64,000 bases of DNA from JACCZX01 sp963807155. GTDB taxonomy: Bacteria > Pseudomonadota > Gammaproteobacteria > Burkholderiales > Burkholderiaceae_F. The stretch spans positions 36,386-100,385 of the forward strand of contig CAWEAZ010000025.1 of NCBI GenBank assembly GCA_963807155.1. Direction: 5' to 3'. The position numbers and the translations under genes are program-made. The notes below the pieces were generated by a model. It was not told where the DNA came from. It was given only the letters and a program-made list of their open reading frames with translations, and ran no database searches. This document shows, one piece after another, positions 36,872-47,024 of the stretch (the first letter of the stretch is position 1; every line of letters begins with the position of its first letter).

Positions 36872-39599
36872 GTGAAAACGCTGCTGCTGGTCGACGGGTC
36901 CAGCTACTTATACCGCGCGTACCACGCGCTGCCGGACTTACGCACCTCGAGCGGCGAGCCGACGGGCGCGCTTCGCGGCTTCATTTCGATGCTGCACGTT
37001 TTGCGGCAGCAAGTGAAAGCGGAGCACATCGCCTGCGTTTTCGATGCCAAGGGTAAGACGTTTCGGGACGACCTGTTTTCCGAATACAAGGCAAATCGGA
37101 CCGCAATGCCGGACGATCTTGGGCGCCAGATTGAGCCGATTCATGAAGCGGTTCGGGCGCTTGGCTGGCCGATCATAGAAATTCCCGGGATCGAAGCCGA
37201 CGACGTGATCGCGACGCTTGCGCGCCGCGCCAGCGACCAGCAATTTCGAACGATCGTCTCGACCAGCGACAAGGATCTGGCGCAGCTCGTTAATGAGCAC
37301 GTGACGCTCGTCAATACGATGAGCAACGAAACACTCGACGTGCCCGGAGTCGAGCGCAAGTTCGGTGTTCCGCCGCAGCGAATCGTCGACTATCTGACGC
37401 TGGTGGGTGACAGCGTCGACAACGTGCCAGGTGTCGACAAGGTCGGGCCGAAGACGGCCGCCAAATGGCTCCACGAGTACGGGTCGCTGGACAGTCTGGT
37501 CGCCAATGCAGACGCAGTTAAGGGAGCCGTCGGCGAGAATCTGCGCAAGGCACTGCCGTGGTTGCCGACCGCCCGCAAGCTGGTCACGATTCGCAGCGAC
37601 TGCGAGCTTGGCAAGGAGTTCGAGTCGATCGAATCATTGGCCGTTCAGCCGCAGGACGTCGAAAAGTTGCGTGAGCTTTACACGCGTTACGAATTCAAAG
37701 CTTGGCTGCGCGAGATCGACAGCGCGGCGGTTGCCAAGGCTCTTAACGACGGCACTGCCAACGGCGAATGTGCCGTCCGCCGCACTGGCTCGACCCGACG
37801 TCGACTACGAAACGATCTTGTCGTACGAGCAGCTCGAAGCATGGCTGGCCAAGATCGGCTCGGCCGATCTGACCTCGATCGTTACTCACACCACGTCGCT
37901 TGATCCAATTGCGGCCGAGCTGGTGGGAATTTCGCTGTCGGTCGAAGCATTGCACGCCTGCTACATACCGCTTGCGCATCGTTATGCGGGTGCGCCTAAA
38001 CAGTTGCCGATCGAAGACGTGCTCGAACAGCTTCGGCCGTGGCTCGAAAGCCCGCATCAACGCAAGCTTGGGCACAACATGAAGTACCAGATGCACGCAT
38101 TCGCAAACCGTGGCATCAGGCTCGCCGGCATCGCACACGACACGCAGCTCGAGTCTTACGTGCTGGAACCGCACCGCAATCACGACGTCGATTCGCTGGC
38201 GGAGCGGCATTTGGGCCGCAAGACACTGACCTACGTCGAAGTGTGCGGCAAGGGAGTCAATCAGTTGTGCTTCGACGAAGTCGCAGTCGACCGTGCGACG
38301 GACTACGCAGGCGAAGACGCGGAGGTCACTCGGGCGCTGCATGAGGTGCTTTGGCCGCGCATCGAGCCCGACGAAAAACAGCGCTTCATTTACGAGCAGA
38401 TCGAGCTGCCGACGGCGCAGGTGCTGTTTGAGATGGAACGAACCGGGGTGTTGATTGACCGCGCAAAGCTCGATGCGCAGAGCCGCGAGCTCGGTGCGCG
38501 CATTGCGGAATTGGAAGCGCTGTCGCACGAGATTGCTGGCCAGCCGTTCAATCTCGGCAGTCCGAAGCAGATCGGAGAGATTCTGTTCGGCAAGCTGCAG
38601 CTGCCAGTGTTAAAGAAGACGGCGAGCGGTACGCCATCTACCGACGAAGAGGTGCTGGAAAAGCTTGCGCTTGACTATCCGCTGCCCAAGTTGTTGCTCG
38701 AGCATCGCGGCCTGTCGAAACTGAAGTCGACGTATTGCGACAAGTTACCGATCACCGCCGATCGCGAAAACCGCGTGCACACAAGCTACGGCCAGGCCGT
38801 GGCGGTCACAGGGCGCCTGTCGTCCAGCGATCCCAATTTGCAGAACATTCCGATTCGCACGCCGGAGGGCAGGCGCATTCGGGAGGCGTTTGTCGCGCCG
38901 CCTGGCCATCGAATCGTCTCGGCCGACTATTCGCAGATTGAGCTGCGCATCATGGCGCACATCTCGGGCGATGCGGGCTTGCTCGAAGCGTTCGGCAAGG
39001 GCGAAGACATTCATCGCGCAACGGCGTCTGAAGTTTTCGCGGTGCCGCTTTCCGAAGTGACCAGCCAGCAGCGCAGCTACATCAAGGTGATCAACTTCGG
39101 ACTGATGTACGGGATGAGTGCCTTCGGCGTGGCATCCAACCTCGGCATTGAACGCGACGCTGCCAAGGTCATCATCGATCGCTATTTCACGCGTTTCCCG
39201 GGCGTAGCCAAGTACATGGAATCGACGCGTGCGCTGGCCAAGCGCCAGGGCTACGTTGAAACCGTATTCGGACGCCGCTTGTGGCTGCCCGAGATCAATT
39301 CACCAAACGGACCGCGCCGCGCCGCAGCCGAGCGAGCGGCGATCAATGCGCCGATGCAAGGCACTGCCGCGGATCTGATCAAGCTCGCGATGATTGCGGT
39401 GTCGAAATGGATCAACACCGAGCAGCTTGGAACGCGGCTGGTGATGCAGGTGCACGACGAGCTGGTGCTCGAAGTGCCGGACGACGAAATCGAATTGGCG
39501 ATACGCCGAGTGCCGGAGCTGATGTCGCGGGTGGCCGATCTGCGCGTACCGCTGTTGACCGAAGTGGGCGTAGGGTCCAATTGGGATGAGGCGCATTGA
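36872..39599 (+). CDS. polA: DNA polymerase I, one frameshift
   Basis: 908 residues after repair, from GTG 36872. 5'-3' exonuclease domain (LLLVDGSSYLYRAYHALPDL, IEADDVIATLAR, STSDKDLAQLV, GVDKVGPKTAAKWLHEYG), 3'-5' exonuclease-like domain (residues about 310-500) and polymerase domain with VTGRLSSSDPNLQNIPIR, SADYSQIELRIMAHISGD, RSYIKVINFGLMYGMSAFG and VMQVHDELVLEVP. The frame breaks near 37772 and is restored by removing one base; the length is one over a multiple of three. In the 3'-5' part I do not see the canonical DxE start, so proofreading may be absent. The stop overlaps the next ATG (TGATG). Confidence 0.95.
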
Positions 39600-40340
39600 T
39601 GATCACTACCGATACTCAAGGGCTAACGGCTGGCGAAGTGCAGATTCCAACCAGCGATGGTCAGATACCTGCGTACCGTGCGATGCCTGCGGGGAAGGCC
39701 GGTCTGGCAACGGTGCTGGTCGTGCAGGAAATTTTTGGCGTACACGAGCACATCAAGGACGTCACGCGCCGGCTCGCAAAGCAGGGCTATCTCGCCGTGG
39801 CGCCCGAGCTTTACACGCGGCAAGGCGATCCGACCACGTACACCGATACCGGCGCGCTAATCAATGAGATCGTCAGCAAAGTGCCCGATGCACAAGTGAT
39901 GGCCGACCTCGACGCGGCGGCTGCCTGGGCTGCAAAGAACGGCGGCGGCGGCAAGCTCGGCATCACCGGATTCTGCTGGGGCGGACGCATCGTTCATATG
40001 TACGCCGCTCACAATCCGAACCTCGCGGCAGGCGTCGCGTGGTACGGGCCGACTGCGCGCTCGTATTGTGCGGGAGATAAAACACCGCTCGATGTTGCCG
40101 ATCGGATCAAGGCGCCCATGCTCGGACTGTATGGCGGTGCCGATGGCGGCATTCCAAATGACACCGTGGAGAAAATGGGCGCTGCGCTGAAAGCTGCTGG
40201 CAATACACGGTCGGAGATGGTGATCTTCCCGGACATGCCGCACGCCTTTTACGCTGATTACCGTCCAAATTATCGTCAAGCAGGCGGCCGACGAAGGCTG
40301 GAGGCGGCTGACGGCTTGGTTCAAGCAGTACCTGTCGTAA
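39599..40340 (+). CDS. Dienelactone hydrolase family protein, frameshift near 3' end
   Basis: 246 residues after repair. Alpha/beta hydrolase with the oxyanion-region Glu in VVQEIFGVHEHIKDV, nucleophile Cys in GITGFCWGGRIVHM, Asp in LYGGADGGIP and His in DMPHAFYADYRPNY. This Cys-Asp-His set is the dienelactone hydrolase triad. One extra G near 40282 breaks the frame; repaired, the protein ends DEGWRRLTAWFKQYLS at 40340. Many members are general carboxylic ester hydrolases, and no aromatic-degradation genes adjoin it. Coupled to polA by a TGATG overlap; a strong terminator follows at 40383. Confidence 0.88.
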
Positions 40341-40382
40341 GCGCGCAGAGCTTGACAGCGCTGCTACGCTGAACGAGCAATG

Positions 40383-40411
40383 AGGGGTGCACGCTTGTGC
40401 GCCCCTTTGTT
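40383..40411 (+). terminator. Intrinsic terminator after polA-dienelactone hydrolase
   Basis: A ten-pair stem, AGGGGTGCAC/GTGCGCCCCT with one G-T pair and a GCTT loop, is followed by TTGTT. It sits 43 bases after the hydrolase stop and before the ZIP transporter start, so it should end the polA transcript. Confidence 0.75.
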
Positions 40412-40427
40412 CTAGGGTTGACCGGCT

Positions 40428-41199
40428 ATGACGCTCGGCTACATCGTTCTCGCCAATTTGCTGTCAACGCTGCTTTCGATCGGGCTCGCGGCCTGGCTGA
40501 GCTTTCGCTATCTCGGCAAGTTGATCGACAAGCTGGTGCCGGTCTCGGCCGGGCTTGCTACTGGCCACCGCGGTCACGCATCTGCTGCCCGAGGCATTCA
40601 AAAGCGAGGCCGATCCGTTTTCATTGGGGTGGGTCATTCTCGCTGGCATTCTGGGATTCTTCCTGCTTGAGAAGCTCTCACTGATTCATCACACCCATCA
40701 TCACGAAGGCGATCTGCACCAGCACGACCATGGGCACGATGCGCACGAGGCAGGCCATGGCGGCATGCCGATCCTGGTCGGTGACGCGTTTCACAATTTC
40801 GCGGATGGGGTGGTGATTGCCGGCGCGTTCCTGGTCGACACCAAGCTCGGTGTGATCGCGACGCTTGCAGTGATGGCGCATGAGATTCCGCATGAAGTCG
40901 GCGACTTCATGATCTTGCTGAATGCAGGTTTCACGCGACAGCGCGCGTTCGTGTTCAATCTGATATCGGGGCTGTCCGCGGTGCTCGGTGGCGTGATCGG
41001 CTACTTCGTGCTCGAAACGATGCAAGCGCTGCTTCCGTACGCGCTGGCGCTGGCCGCGGCAAGCTTCATCTACATCGCCCTATCGGACCTGTTGCCCGAG
41101 ATGATGCGGCGTTCGTCGCTCGCGAAATCGCTGCCGGAAGTCGGCCTCGTCTTGCTCGGCGTGTTGATCGCCGGCTTGGCCACCGGCGGCTTGCACTAG
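40428..41199 (+). CDS. ZIP family divalent metal transporter, one frameshift
   Basis: 256 residues after repair. About seven to eight helices. The first helices are in one frame (LGYIVLANLLSTLLSIGLAA) and the rest in another; deleting one T near 40556 gives LVPVSAGLLLATAVTHLLPE, the ZIP helix II motif. Helices IV-V hold GDAFHNFADGVVIAGAF and MAHEIPHEVGDFMILLNAG, the binuclear metal site. A His-rich cytoplasmic loop, HHTHHHEGDLHQHDHGHD, lies between. It imports zinc or related ions. Confidence 0.9.
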
Positions 41200-41203
41200 C
41201 GAA

Positions 41204-42061
41204 TCATCCCGTCGCCACAGGCCGCGCGGGGTCGGCAATCCATTCGCTCCATGAGCCACCGTAAAGCGCCGAACCGGGCAGGCCGGCAAGCTCCATCGCA
41301 AACACGTTGTGGCATGCCGTCACCCCAGAGCCACATTGGTGAGTGACGTGATCAGGAGTATGCGTACCAAGAAGCGCGTCAAACTCGGAGCGCAGCCGAT
41401 GCGGTGACTTGAACGTTTGATCTGGATTCAGATTCTGCTGCCACGGCCTGTTGCGCGCGCCCGGAATGTGTCCCGCCACCGGATCGATCGGTTCCTCTTC
41501 ACCGCGATAGCGCTCGGGAGTGCGAGCATCGAGCAACGTGTGATCGTCGCTGTCTAGCCGCTGCAGCACTTGCTCGACCGTCGCCAGCGGCATTATCGAA
41601 TCACTCGCCGCGAAATTGCCGCGTGTCCGCGTCGGCACCTGCTGGCTGGTCAAGTGCGTGTCGCTCAACCACTTGGGCCAGCCACCGTCGAGCAGCGCGA
41701 CACGACGATGGCCCAACCAGCGCGCCAGCCACCAGAGCCGTGAAGCGAACTGGCCACCCTGCGCGTCGTAGGCCACGATCTGCGTATCGTTGTTGATGCC
41801 CCAGTCGCGAAATGTCTCGATCAGGTCGGCGCGGCGCGGCAGAGGGTGTCGCCCGTTGAGCCCGGTCTTCTTGCCGGACAGCTGCGTATCGATGTTCGCA
41901 AACACGGCGCCCGGAATGTGTCCTTCTCGATACGCGCGAATCCCTGCCTCCGCGTCGAACAAATCATGCCGGACATCGACGACGCACCAGCGTGCATCGT
42001 TCAGATGCCCGCGTAACTGCTCGACGGTCAGCAGCATGCTTGAAGATTGGGCGTCGGTCAT
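41204..42061 (-). CDS. sseA: 3-mercaptopyruvate/thiosulfate sulfurtransferase (tandem rhodanese)
   Basis: 285 residues from ATG 42061; the frame is open upstream but only across the antisense of xseB and ispA. Two rhodanese domains: the N-terminal one (CVVDVRHDLFDAEAGIRAYR, HIPGAVFANIDTQLSG) lacks the Cys, and the C-terminal one has ARTPERYRGEEEPID and the active Cys in THQCGSGVTACHNVFAMEL. The CGSGVTA loop is typical of SseA. It transfers sulphur to acceptors such as cyanide or thiols. Convergent with the ZIP gene with four bases between the stops. Confidence 0.93.
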   Translation of the reverse strand: MTDAQSSSMLLTVEQLRGHLNDARWCVVDVRHDLFDAEAGIRAYREGHIPGAVFANIDTQLSGKKTGLNGRHPLPRRADLIETFRDWGINNDTQIVAYDAQGGQFASRLWWLARWLGHRRVALLDGGWPKWLSDTHLTSQQVPTRTRGNFAASDSIMPLATVEQVLQRLDSDDHTLLDARTPERYRGEEEPIDPVAGHIPGARNRPWQQNLNPDQTFKSPHRLRSEFDALLGTHTPDHVTHQCGSGVTACHNVFAMELAGLPGSALYGGSWSEWIADPARPVATG

Positions 42062-42101
42062 CGCGGGAATTCTAAATGCCTCTGCACTAGAATCGGCACC
42101 G

Positions 42102-42395
42102 ATGAAAGCACCTGCTGTTGCTGCCGCTCCGCCTGCTTCAAAAGACTCGGCAGAGCCGATCGGATTTGAACAAGCGCTCGACGAGCTTGATACGCTCGTG
42201 CGCCAGATGGAATCCGGCCAACTGTCACTCGATGAATCGATTGCGGCGTACCGGCGCGGCGCTGAGCTGGCGCGCTTTTGCCAGAGCAAGCTTGCCAACG
42301 CCGAGCAGGAGATCAAGCGGCTCGAAGGTGATTTGTTGAAGCCGCTCGACATTTCCGAGCTGCGTGGCGGTGTCGACAAGAGCAGCAGCGAATGA
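42102..42395 (+). CDS. xseB: Exodeoxyribonuclease VII small subunit
   Basis: 97 residues from ATG 42102. After a short Ala/Pro-rich leader come GFEQALDELDTLVRQMESGQ and LSLDESIAAYRRGAELARFC, the XseB coiled-coil signature. It combines with XseA to degrade single-stranded DNA. It is the first gene of the xseB-ispA-dxs cluster, an order common in proteobacteria; its TGA overlaps the ispA ATG. Confidence 0.95.
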   Translation: MKAPAVAAAPPASKDSAEPIGFEQALDELDTLVRQMESGQLSLDESIAAYRRGAELARFCQSKLANAEQEIKRLEGDLLKPLDISELRGGVDKSSSE

Positions 42396-43319
42396 CGTGT
42401 ACCGCCGCAGTTCAGTCGCCACCGTTTGCAGTGCCGTTTGACCACTGGATTACCGAGTCCGGGACGCGGTTCGACGATGCCGCGCAGCGCACTTTGCCGC
42501 GCGCCGAGGAAGTGCCCACGAGGCTGCACGAGGCGATGCGTTACGCGGTGCTCGATGGCGGCAAGCGAGTGCGGCCGCTGCTGGTGTACGCGGCGGGTGA
42601 CGTTACCGAGGCCGAAGGTGACGCGCTTGATCGCGCGGCACTCGCCGTCGAATTCGTACATGCGTATTCGCTGGTGCACGACGACATGCCGTGCATGGAC
42701 AACGATGTCTTGCGCCGCGGCAAACCCACTGTTCACGTGAAGTTCGATGAAGCCACGGCAATGTTGGCCGGCGACGCGTTACAGGCCGAGGCATTCAAGG
42801 TCCTGGCGGACGGGCCGTTGCCCGCACCGCAGACCTCCGCGTTGATACGCGAAACTCGCACATGCCTCGTCGACTACCGGCATGTGTGGCGGCCAGGCCA
42901 TCGATCTGGATGCGGTCGGCACGACACCCACGATTGCAGAGCTGGAGCGCATGCACCGGATGAAAACCGGCGCGCTGTTAAAGGCGGCGGTGTTGATGGG
43001 TGCGTTATCCGGGCGAGCTTCGTTGCTGACCGAATGCACACGCGAGGCGCTCGGCCGTTACGGTGACGCTATCGGCCTGGCGTTTCAGATCGTCGACGAT
43101 TTGCTCGACGTCGAAGCGAGTACTGCGGAGCTCGGCAAGACTGCAGGCAAGGATGCCAAGCAGCACAAGCCGACCTACGTGTCGCTGCTTGGCGCGCAAG
43201 CGGCACGCGCCTGGTCGTTGCGCCTGCGCGCACAAGCTTTGCAGGCGATCGAGGGAATTGGGGGCAGCGCGCAGCGTCTGCGAGAATTGGCCGACTTCGT
43301 TGTCTGCCGAAAAAGCTGA
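42392..43319 (+). CDS. ispA: Farnesyl diphosphate synthase, one frameshift
   Basis: 308 residues after repair. VLDGGKRVRPLLVYAAGDV, the first Asp-rich motif HDDMPCMDNDVLRRGKPT, GMCGGQAIDLDAVG after the break, and the second Asp-rich motif FQIVDDLLDVEAS are all present. The frame breaks near 42853, where GAAAC has one A too many; the length is one over a multiple of three. It condenses IPP with DMAPP to farnesyl diphosphate, downstream of Dxs, and feeds ubiquinone (ubiA at 15.6 kb) and undecaprenyl synthesis. Confidence 0.95.
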
Positions 43320-43335
43320 CGCGCGTTGCACAGCA

Positions 43336-45243
43336 ATGGAACTTCTTAGCAAGATCAACTCTCCGGCGGATCTGCGCGCGTTGGAGCGTACGCAGCTGCC
43401 GCAACTGGCAGACGAGTTGCGCGCCTTCGTGCTCGAGTCGGTGTCGAAAACCGGCGGTCATTTGAGTTCGAATCTCGGAACTGTCGAGCTGACGATCGCG
43501 CTGCACTATGTGTTCAATACGCCCGAGGATCGCATCGTGTGGGACGTCGGTCACCAGACGTATCCGCACAAGATCTTGACTGGCCGACGCGAGCAGATGG
43601 AACGGTTGCGGCAGCATGGCGGCGTGTCCGGCTTTCCACGGCGCTCGGAAAGCGAGTACGACACCTTTGGCACCGCGCACTCGTCGACTTCGATCTCGGC
43701 TGCACTTGGAATGGCCGTCGCAGCGCGCAACCAGCAATCTGCGCGTCACTCGATCGCCGTGATCGGCGACGGCGCGATGAGTGCCGGCATGGCGTTCGAG
43801 GCGCTCAATAACGCCGGTGTGACCGATAACGTGCGGCTGCTCGTGATCCTGAACGACAACGACATGTCGATCTCGCCCGCGGTCGGCGCGCTGAATCGTT
43901 ACTTGGCGCGCCTGATGAGCGGCAAGTTCTATGCGACTGCCAAGCAGGCCGGCAAGCAGGTGCTGAAGAGTTTTCCGCCGGTGTTCGAGCTCGCAAAGAA
44001 ATTTGAGGAGCACGCAAAGGGCATGGTCGTGCCCGGCACGCTGTTCGAGGAGTTCGGCTTCAACTACATCGGTCCGATCGACGGCCACGACCTCGATTCG
44101 CTACTACCGACATTGCAGAACCTCAAGCAACTTGGTGAACAGCTAAGCGGTCCGCAGTTTCTGCACGTCGTCACCAAAAAAGGGCAGGGCTACAAGCTCG
44201 CCGAAGCCGATCCGGTGCTTTATCACGGCCCGACGAAGTTCGATCCGAATGTCGGCTACAAGGCGGCTTCGGCGAGCAAGCCGAACTACACGAAAATTTT
44301 CGGCGATTGGCTGTGCGACATGGCCGCGCTCGATGGGCGATTGGTCGGCATCACGCCGGCGATGCGCGAAGGCTCGGGCTTGGTTCGCTTCGAGCAGGAA
44401 TACCCGGATCGCTACTTCGACGTCGGCATTGCCGAGCAGCACGCCGTGACATTCGCAGCCGGCCTCGCGTGCGATGGGATGAAGCCCGTGGTTGCGATCT
44501 ACTCGACGTTCCTGCAGCGCGCTTATGACCAGTTGATCCACGATGTCTGCATTCAGAATCTACCGGTCATGTTCGCGCTCGATCGCGGAGGGCTGGTCGG
44601 CTCCGATGGAGCGACACACCACGGCGCATTCGATCTCAGCTATTTGCGGTGCCTGCCCAATACGATGGTGATGGCTGCGTCGGATGAAAACGAGTGCCGG
44701 CAGATGCTGTACACCGCGTTCAAACACGACGGCCCTACCGCGGTTCGGTATCCGCGTGGAGTCGGGCCGGGTGTGGCAATCGAACCTGCGATGAGCGGAC
44801 TGCCGATCGGGCGCGGCGAAGTTCGACGTAGCTCGAGCGCTGCGTCCGGCCGCCGCATTGCCATCCTCGCGTTCGGCTCGATGGTGTCGCCGGCACTGGC
44901 GGCTGCCGAGCAACTCGATGCGACGGTGGCAAACATGCGCTTCGTAAAACCGCTCGATGACGAGTTGGTGGCCAAACTCGCGCGCACGCACGACGCGCTG
45001 GTGACCATCGAAGAGAACGTCATCGCGGGTGGCGCAGGTAGCGCCTGTCTTGAGTCGCTTGCCGCGCAGCGTATCGAGGTCCCTGTGCTGCAACTGGGGC
45101 TACCTGATCGCTTTATCGATCATGGCGATCCGGCCGCGCTGCTAAAAGAGTGCGGCCTTGATGCGGCGGGGATCGTGGCGGCGATTCGCGCACGGTTTCC
45201 CGAGCTGACGCGAGCGGTTCGCGTTGTGCAGTCTGCTGCTTAG
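43336..45243 (+). CDS. dxs: 1-deoxy-D-xylulose-5-phosphate synthase
   Basis: 635 residues, full length. VWDVGHQTYPHKILTGRR contains the proton-transfer His, VIGDGAMSAGMAFEALNNAG is the thiamine diphosphate motif, and DVGIAEQHAVTFAAGLACDG holds the catalytic Glu. First step of the non-mevalonate isoprenoid pathway: pyruvate plus glyceraldehyde 3-phosphate. It starts 16 bases after the ispA stop. Confidence 0.97.
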   Translation: MELLSKINSPADLRALERTQLPQLADELRAFVLESVSKTGGHLSSNLGTVELTIALHYVFNTPEDRIVWDVGHQTYPHKILTGRREQMERLRQHGGVSGFPRRSESEYDTFGTAHSSTSISAALGMAVAARNQQSARHSIAVIGDGAMSAGMAFEALNNAGVTDNVRLLVILNDNDMSISPAVGALNRYLARLMSGKFYATAKQAGKQVLKSFPPVFELAKKFEEHAKGMVVPGTLFEEFGFNYIGPIDGHDLDSLLPTLQNLKQLGEQLSGPQFLHVVTKKGQGYKLAEADPVLYHGPTKFDPNVGYKAASASKPNYTKIFGDWLCDMAALDGRLVGITPAMREGSGLVRFEQEYPDRYFDVGIAEQHAVTFAAGLACDGMKPVVAIYSTFLQRAYDQLIHDVCIQNLPVMFALDRGGLVGSDGATHHGAFDLSYLRCLPNTMVMAASDENECRQMLYTAFKHDGPTAVRYPRGVGPGVAIEPAMSGLPIGRGEVRRSSSAASGRRIAILAFGSMVSPALAAAEQLDATVANMRFVKPLDDELVAKLARTHDALVTIEENVIAGGAGSACLESLAAQRIEVPVLQLGLPDRFIDHGDPAALLKECGLDAAGIVAAIRARFPELTRAVRVVQSAA

Positions 45244-45264
45244 CAACCGCTTCGGCGTCCGCCG

Positions 45265-45999
45265 ATGAAGCCGATCGTCATCGTGCAGCACGAGGCTGAC
45301 ACCGGCCCGGGCCATTTTGAAACTCATCTGCTGCAGAAAAATCTTCCGTACGACACGGTGCGCGTGTACGCGGGTGATCTGATGCCGCAGTCGGCCGAGC
45401 CCTATTCGGGTATCTGTTCGCTCGGTGGCAGCATGAGTGCGAATGACGCGCTGCCGTGGATCGACGAAGAGCTCGCTTTGCTGCGCGACGCCGATCAGCG
45501 CGGGGTACCGATCATCGGCCACTGCCTCGGCGGGCAACTGCTCGCAAAAGCCTTCGGTGCGCCCGTAACACGCAGTGCAATGAAGGAGATCGGATGGAGC
45601 GACGTCGAAGTTGACGACGTGCAGCTTGCGCGCGAATGGATCGGCAGCGAGCTGGTGTTCAACCTATTTCAATGGCACGGTGACGCGTTTGCGCTGCCCG
45701 TCGATGCGCGGCGCTTCTTGACGAGCTCGCTATGCGCGAACCAGGCATTCGTGATCGATCGTGGACATCATGCACATCTCGGAATGCAGTTTCACGTCGA
45801 AATGACGCCGTCGCTGGTCAATGGATGGGTCGGCACTTCGGACGGCAAACGCGAAATCGATGCAGCGTTCGAACGTCAGGGCGGTGTCGGTGTGCAACGC
45901 GCGGAAGAAATCGTTCTGGACCTGGATCAACGCACGCAGCGAATGAATCGCGTCGCGGACCGGATTTATGACCGCTGGCTACGCGGGATACGACAGTGA
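45265..45999 (+). CDS. Class I glutamine amidotransferase domain protein (GMP synthase-like)
   Basis: 244 residues. VIVQHEADTGPGHFETHLLQ at the start, nucleophile Cys in PIIGHCLGGQLLAKAFGA, and His/Glu of the triad in GMQFHVEMTPSLV. It lacks a synthetase domain, so it belongs to the stand-alone YfeJ-like group whose substrate is generally unknown. It starts 21 bases after dxs and may be in the same transcript. Confidence 0.88.
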   Translation: MKPIVIVQHEADTGPGHFETHLLQKNLPYDTVRVYAGDLMPQSAEPYSGICSLGGSMSANDALPWIDEELALLRDADQRGVPIIGHCLGGQLLAKAFGAPVTRSAMKEIGWSDVEVDDVQLAREWIGSELVFNLFQWHGDAFALPVDARRFLTSSLCANQAFVIDRGHHAHLGMQFHVEMTPSLVNGWVGTSDGKREIDAAFERQGGVGVQRAEEIVLDLDQRTQRMNRVADRIYDRWLRGIRQ

Positions 46000-46006
46000 C
46001 GAGCGG

Positions 46007-46351
46007 CTAACGACGCAGCCGCGCAGGCTTCCAGGGATCGGACAATCGACTCGATCCATAGAGTTCCTGGACGGTGGCGGCGGGCCGCTGCGGACAGATT
46101 CTCTGATGCACGCTCGCGAGCACCATTAGCTCCGCCATCGCATCGGGCGCGAGGTTCAAAGATGAATCGCGGCCGCTGTATACCTTCTCGAAATACTGGT
46201 TCAGTTCCGGATATCCCCATAGCAGCCGCAGCGTTTGGATCACCGCAGGATGCCGTCGCTCCAACACCGACAAACTGCTTTCGTTAGCAGGCGTCGGTGC
46301 CGTCGCCGGGGCACTCGGATGTGGGAGCCGGCCGGCCTTCAAGATTTGCAT
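46007..46351 (-). CDS. Conserved hypothetical protein
   Basis: 114 residues. The recognisable part is VLERRHPAVIQTLRLLWGYP followed by ELNQYFEKVYSGRDSSLNLA and AMAELMVLASVHQRICPQRP, a short helical domain. The first 25 residues are Pro/Ala-rich. A different frame begins at ATG 46396 and reads MRTTSSRFNAFVASVDANLE, so the true start may lie there with a single-base break near 46290. I do not recognise a named family. No signal peptide. Confidence 0.5.
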   Translation of the reverse strand: MQILKAGRLPHPSAPATAPTPANESSLSVLERRHPAVIQTLRLLWGYPELNQYFEKVYSGRDSSLNLAPDAMAELMVLASVHQRICPQRPAATVQELYGSSRLSDPWKPARLRR

Positions 46352-46487
46352 CGACCGACGCGACGAAGGCGTTGAAGCGGGAAGACGTTGTTCGCATGGC
46401 GCCGGAGGTTAAGGGTAATCCGTCCGGATGACAAAACACCGCCGACGACCGGTCGGTTTTACATCGAAGCCGGCGAAACCCGCGCGT

Positions 46488-46973
46488 TCAGTCCCGAAAG
46501 TTCTCAAAAGTCAGTGGCAATTCAGTCACTTGGCCACGTAGCAGCGCGATGCACTCTTGCAGTGCATCTTTTTTTGCGCCGGCGATGCGTACAGCGTCGC
46601 CCTGAATGCTCGCGGTCACTTTCACTTTGCGTTCCTTCACCAGCGCGACGATTTTCTTGGCCAGCGCTTGCTCGATGCCGTTTTTGATCTTTATCGGCTG
46701 CTTCAGCTTGTCGCCCGAGATCTTCTCGGGCTTTTCGTACTCGAAGAGCCTCGCATCGACTCCTCGTTTGGCCATCTTGCCGGCGAGCACGTCGCGCACT
46801 TGACCCAGCTTGAATTCATCATCCGCGTACGCGGTCAGTTCGAAGTCCTTCTGTTCGAAGCGCGCATCCGAACCTTTGAAGTCGAACCGATTGGCGATTT
46901 CCTTGTTGGCCTGATCGATTGCATTGCGCACTTCGACCATGTTGGGTTTGCAAACGACGTCGAACGACGGCAT
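46488..46973 (-). CDS. yajQ: YajQ family nucleotide-binding protein
   Basis: 161 residues from ATG 46973, where homology starts (MPSFDVVCKPNMVEVRNAID). ANRFDFKGSDARFEQKDF and VKVTASIQGDAVRIAGAKKD are the two conserved YajQ segments. In Xanthomonas a YajQ protein binds cyclic di-GMP and controls virulence genes; other members bind RNA or nucleotides. This may link to the PAS-GGDEF-EAL protein at 12 kb, but only as a possibility. Divergent from murB with 51 bases between the starts. Confidence 0.95.
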   Translation of the reverse strand: MPSFDVVCKPNMVEVRNAIDQANKEIANRFDFKGSDARFEQKDFELTAYADDEFKLGQVRDVLAGKMAKRGVDARLFEYEKPEKISGDKLKQPIKIKNGIEQALAKKIVALVKERKVKVTASIQGDAVRIAGAKKDALQECIALLRGQVTELPLTFENFRD

Positions 46974-47024
46974 GACAGGTCTCCGCAAAGTCGGTGCAAG
47001 TGTATCGGCCTCTAAACTCGGGCC

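Noticed and set aside
42062..42736. N-terminal extension of the sulfurtransferase frame
   Set aside because: It runs antisense through xseB and ispA; rhodanese homology starts at the ATG at 42061.
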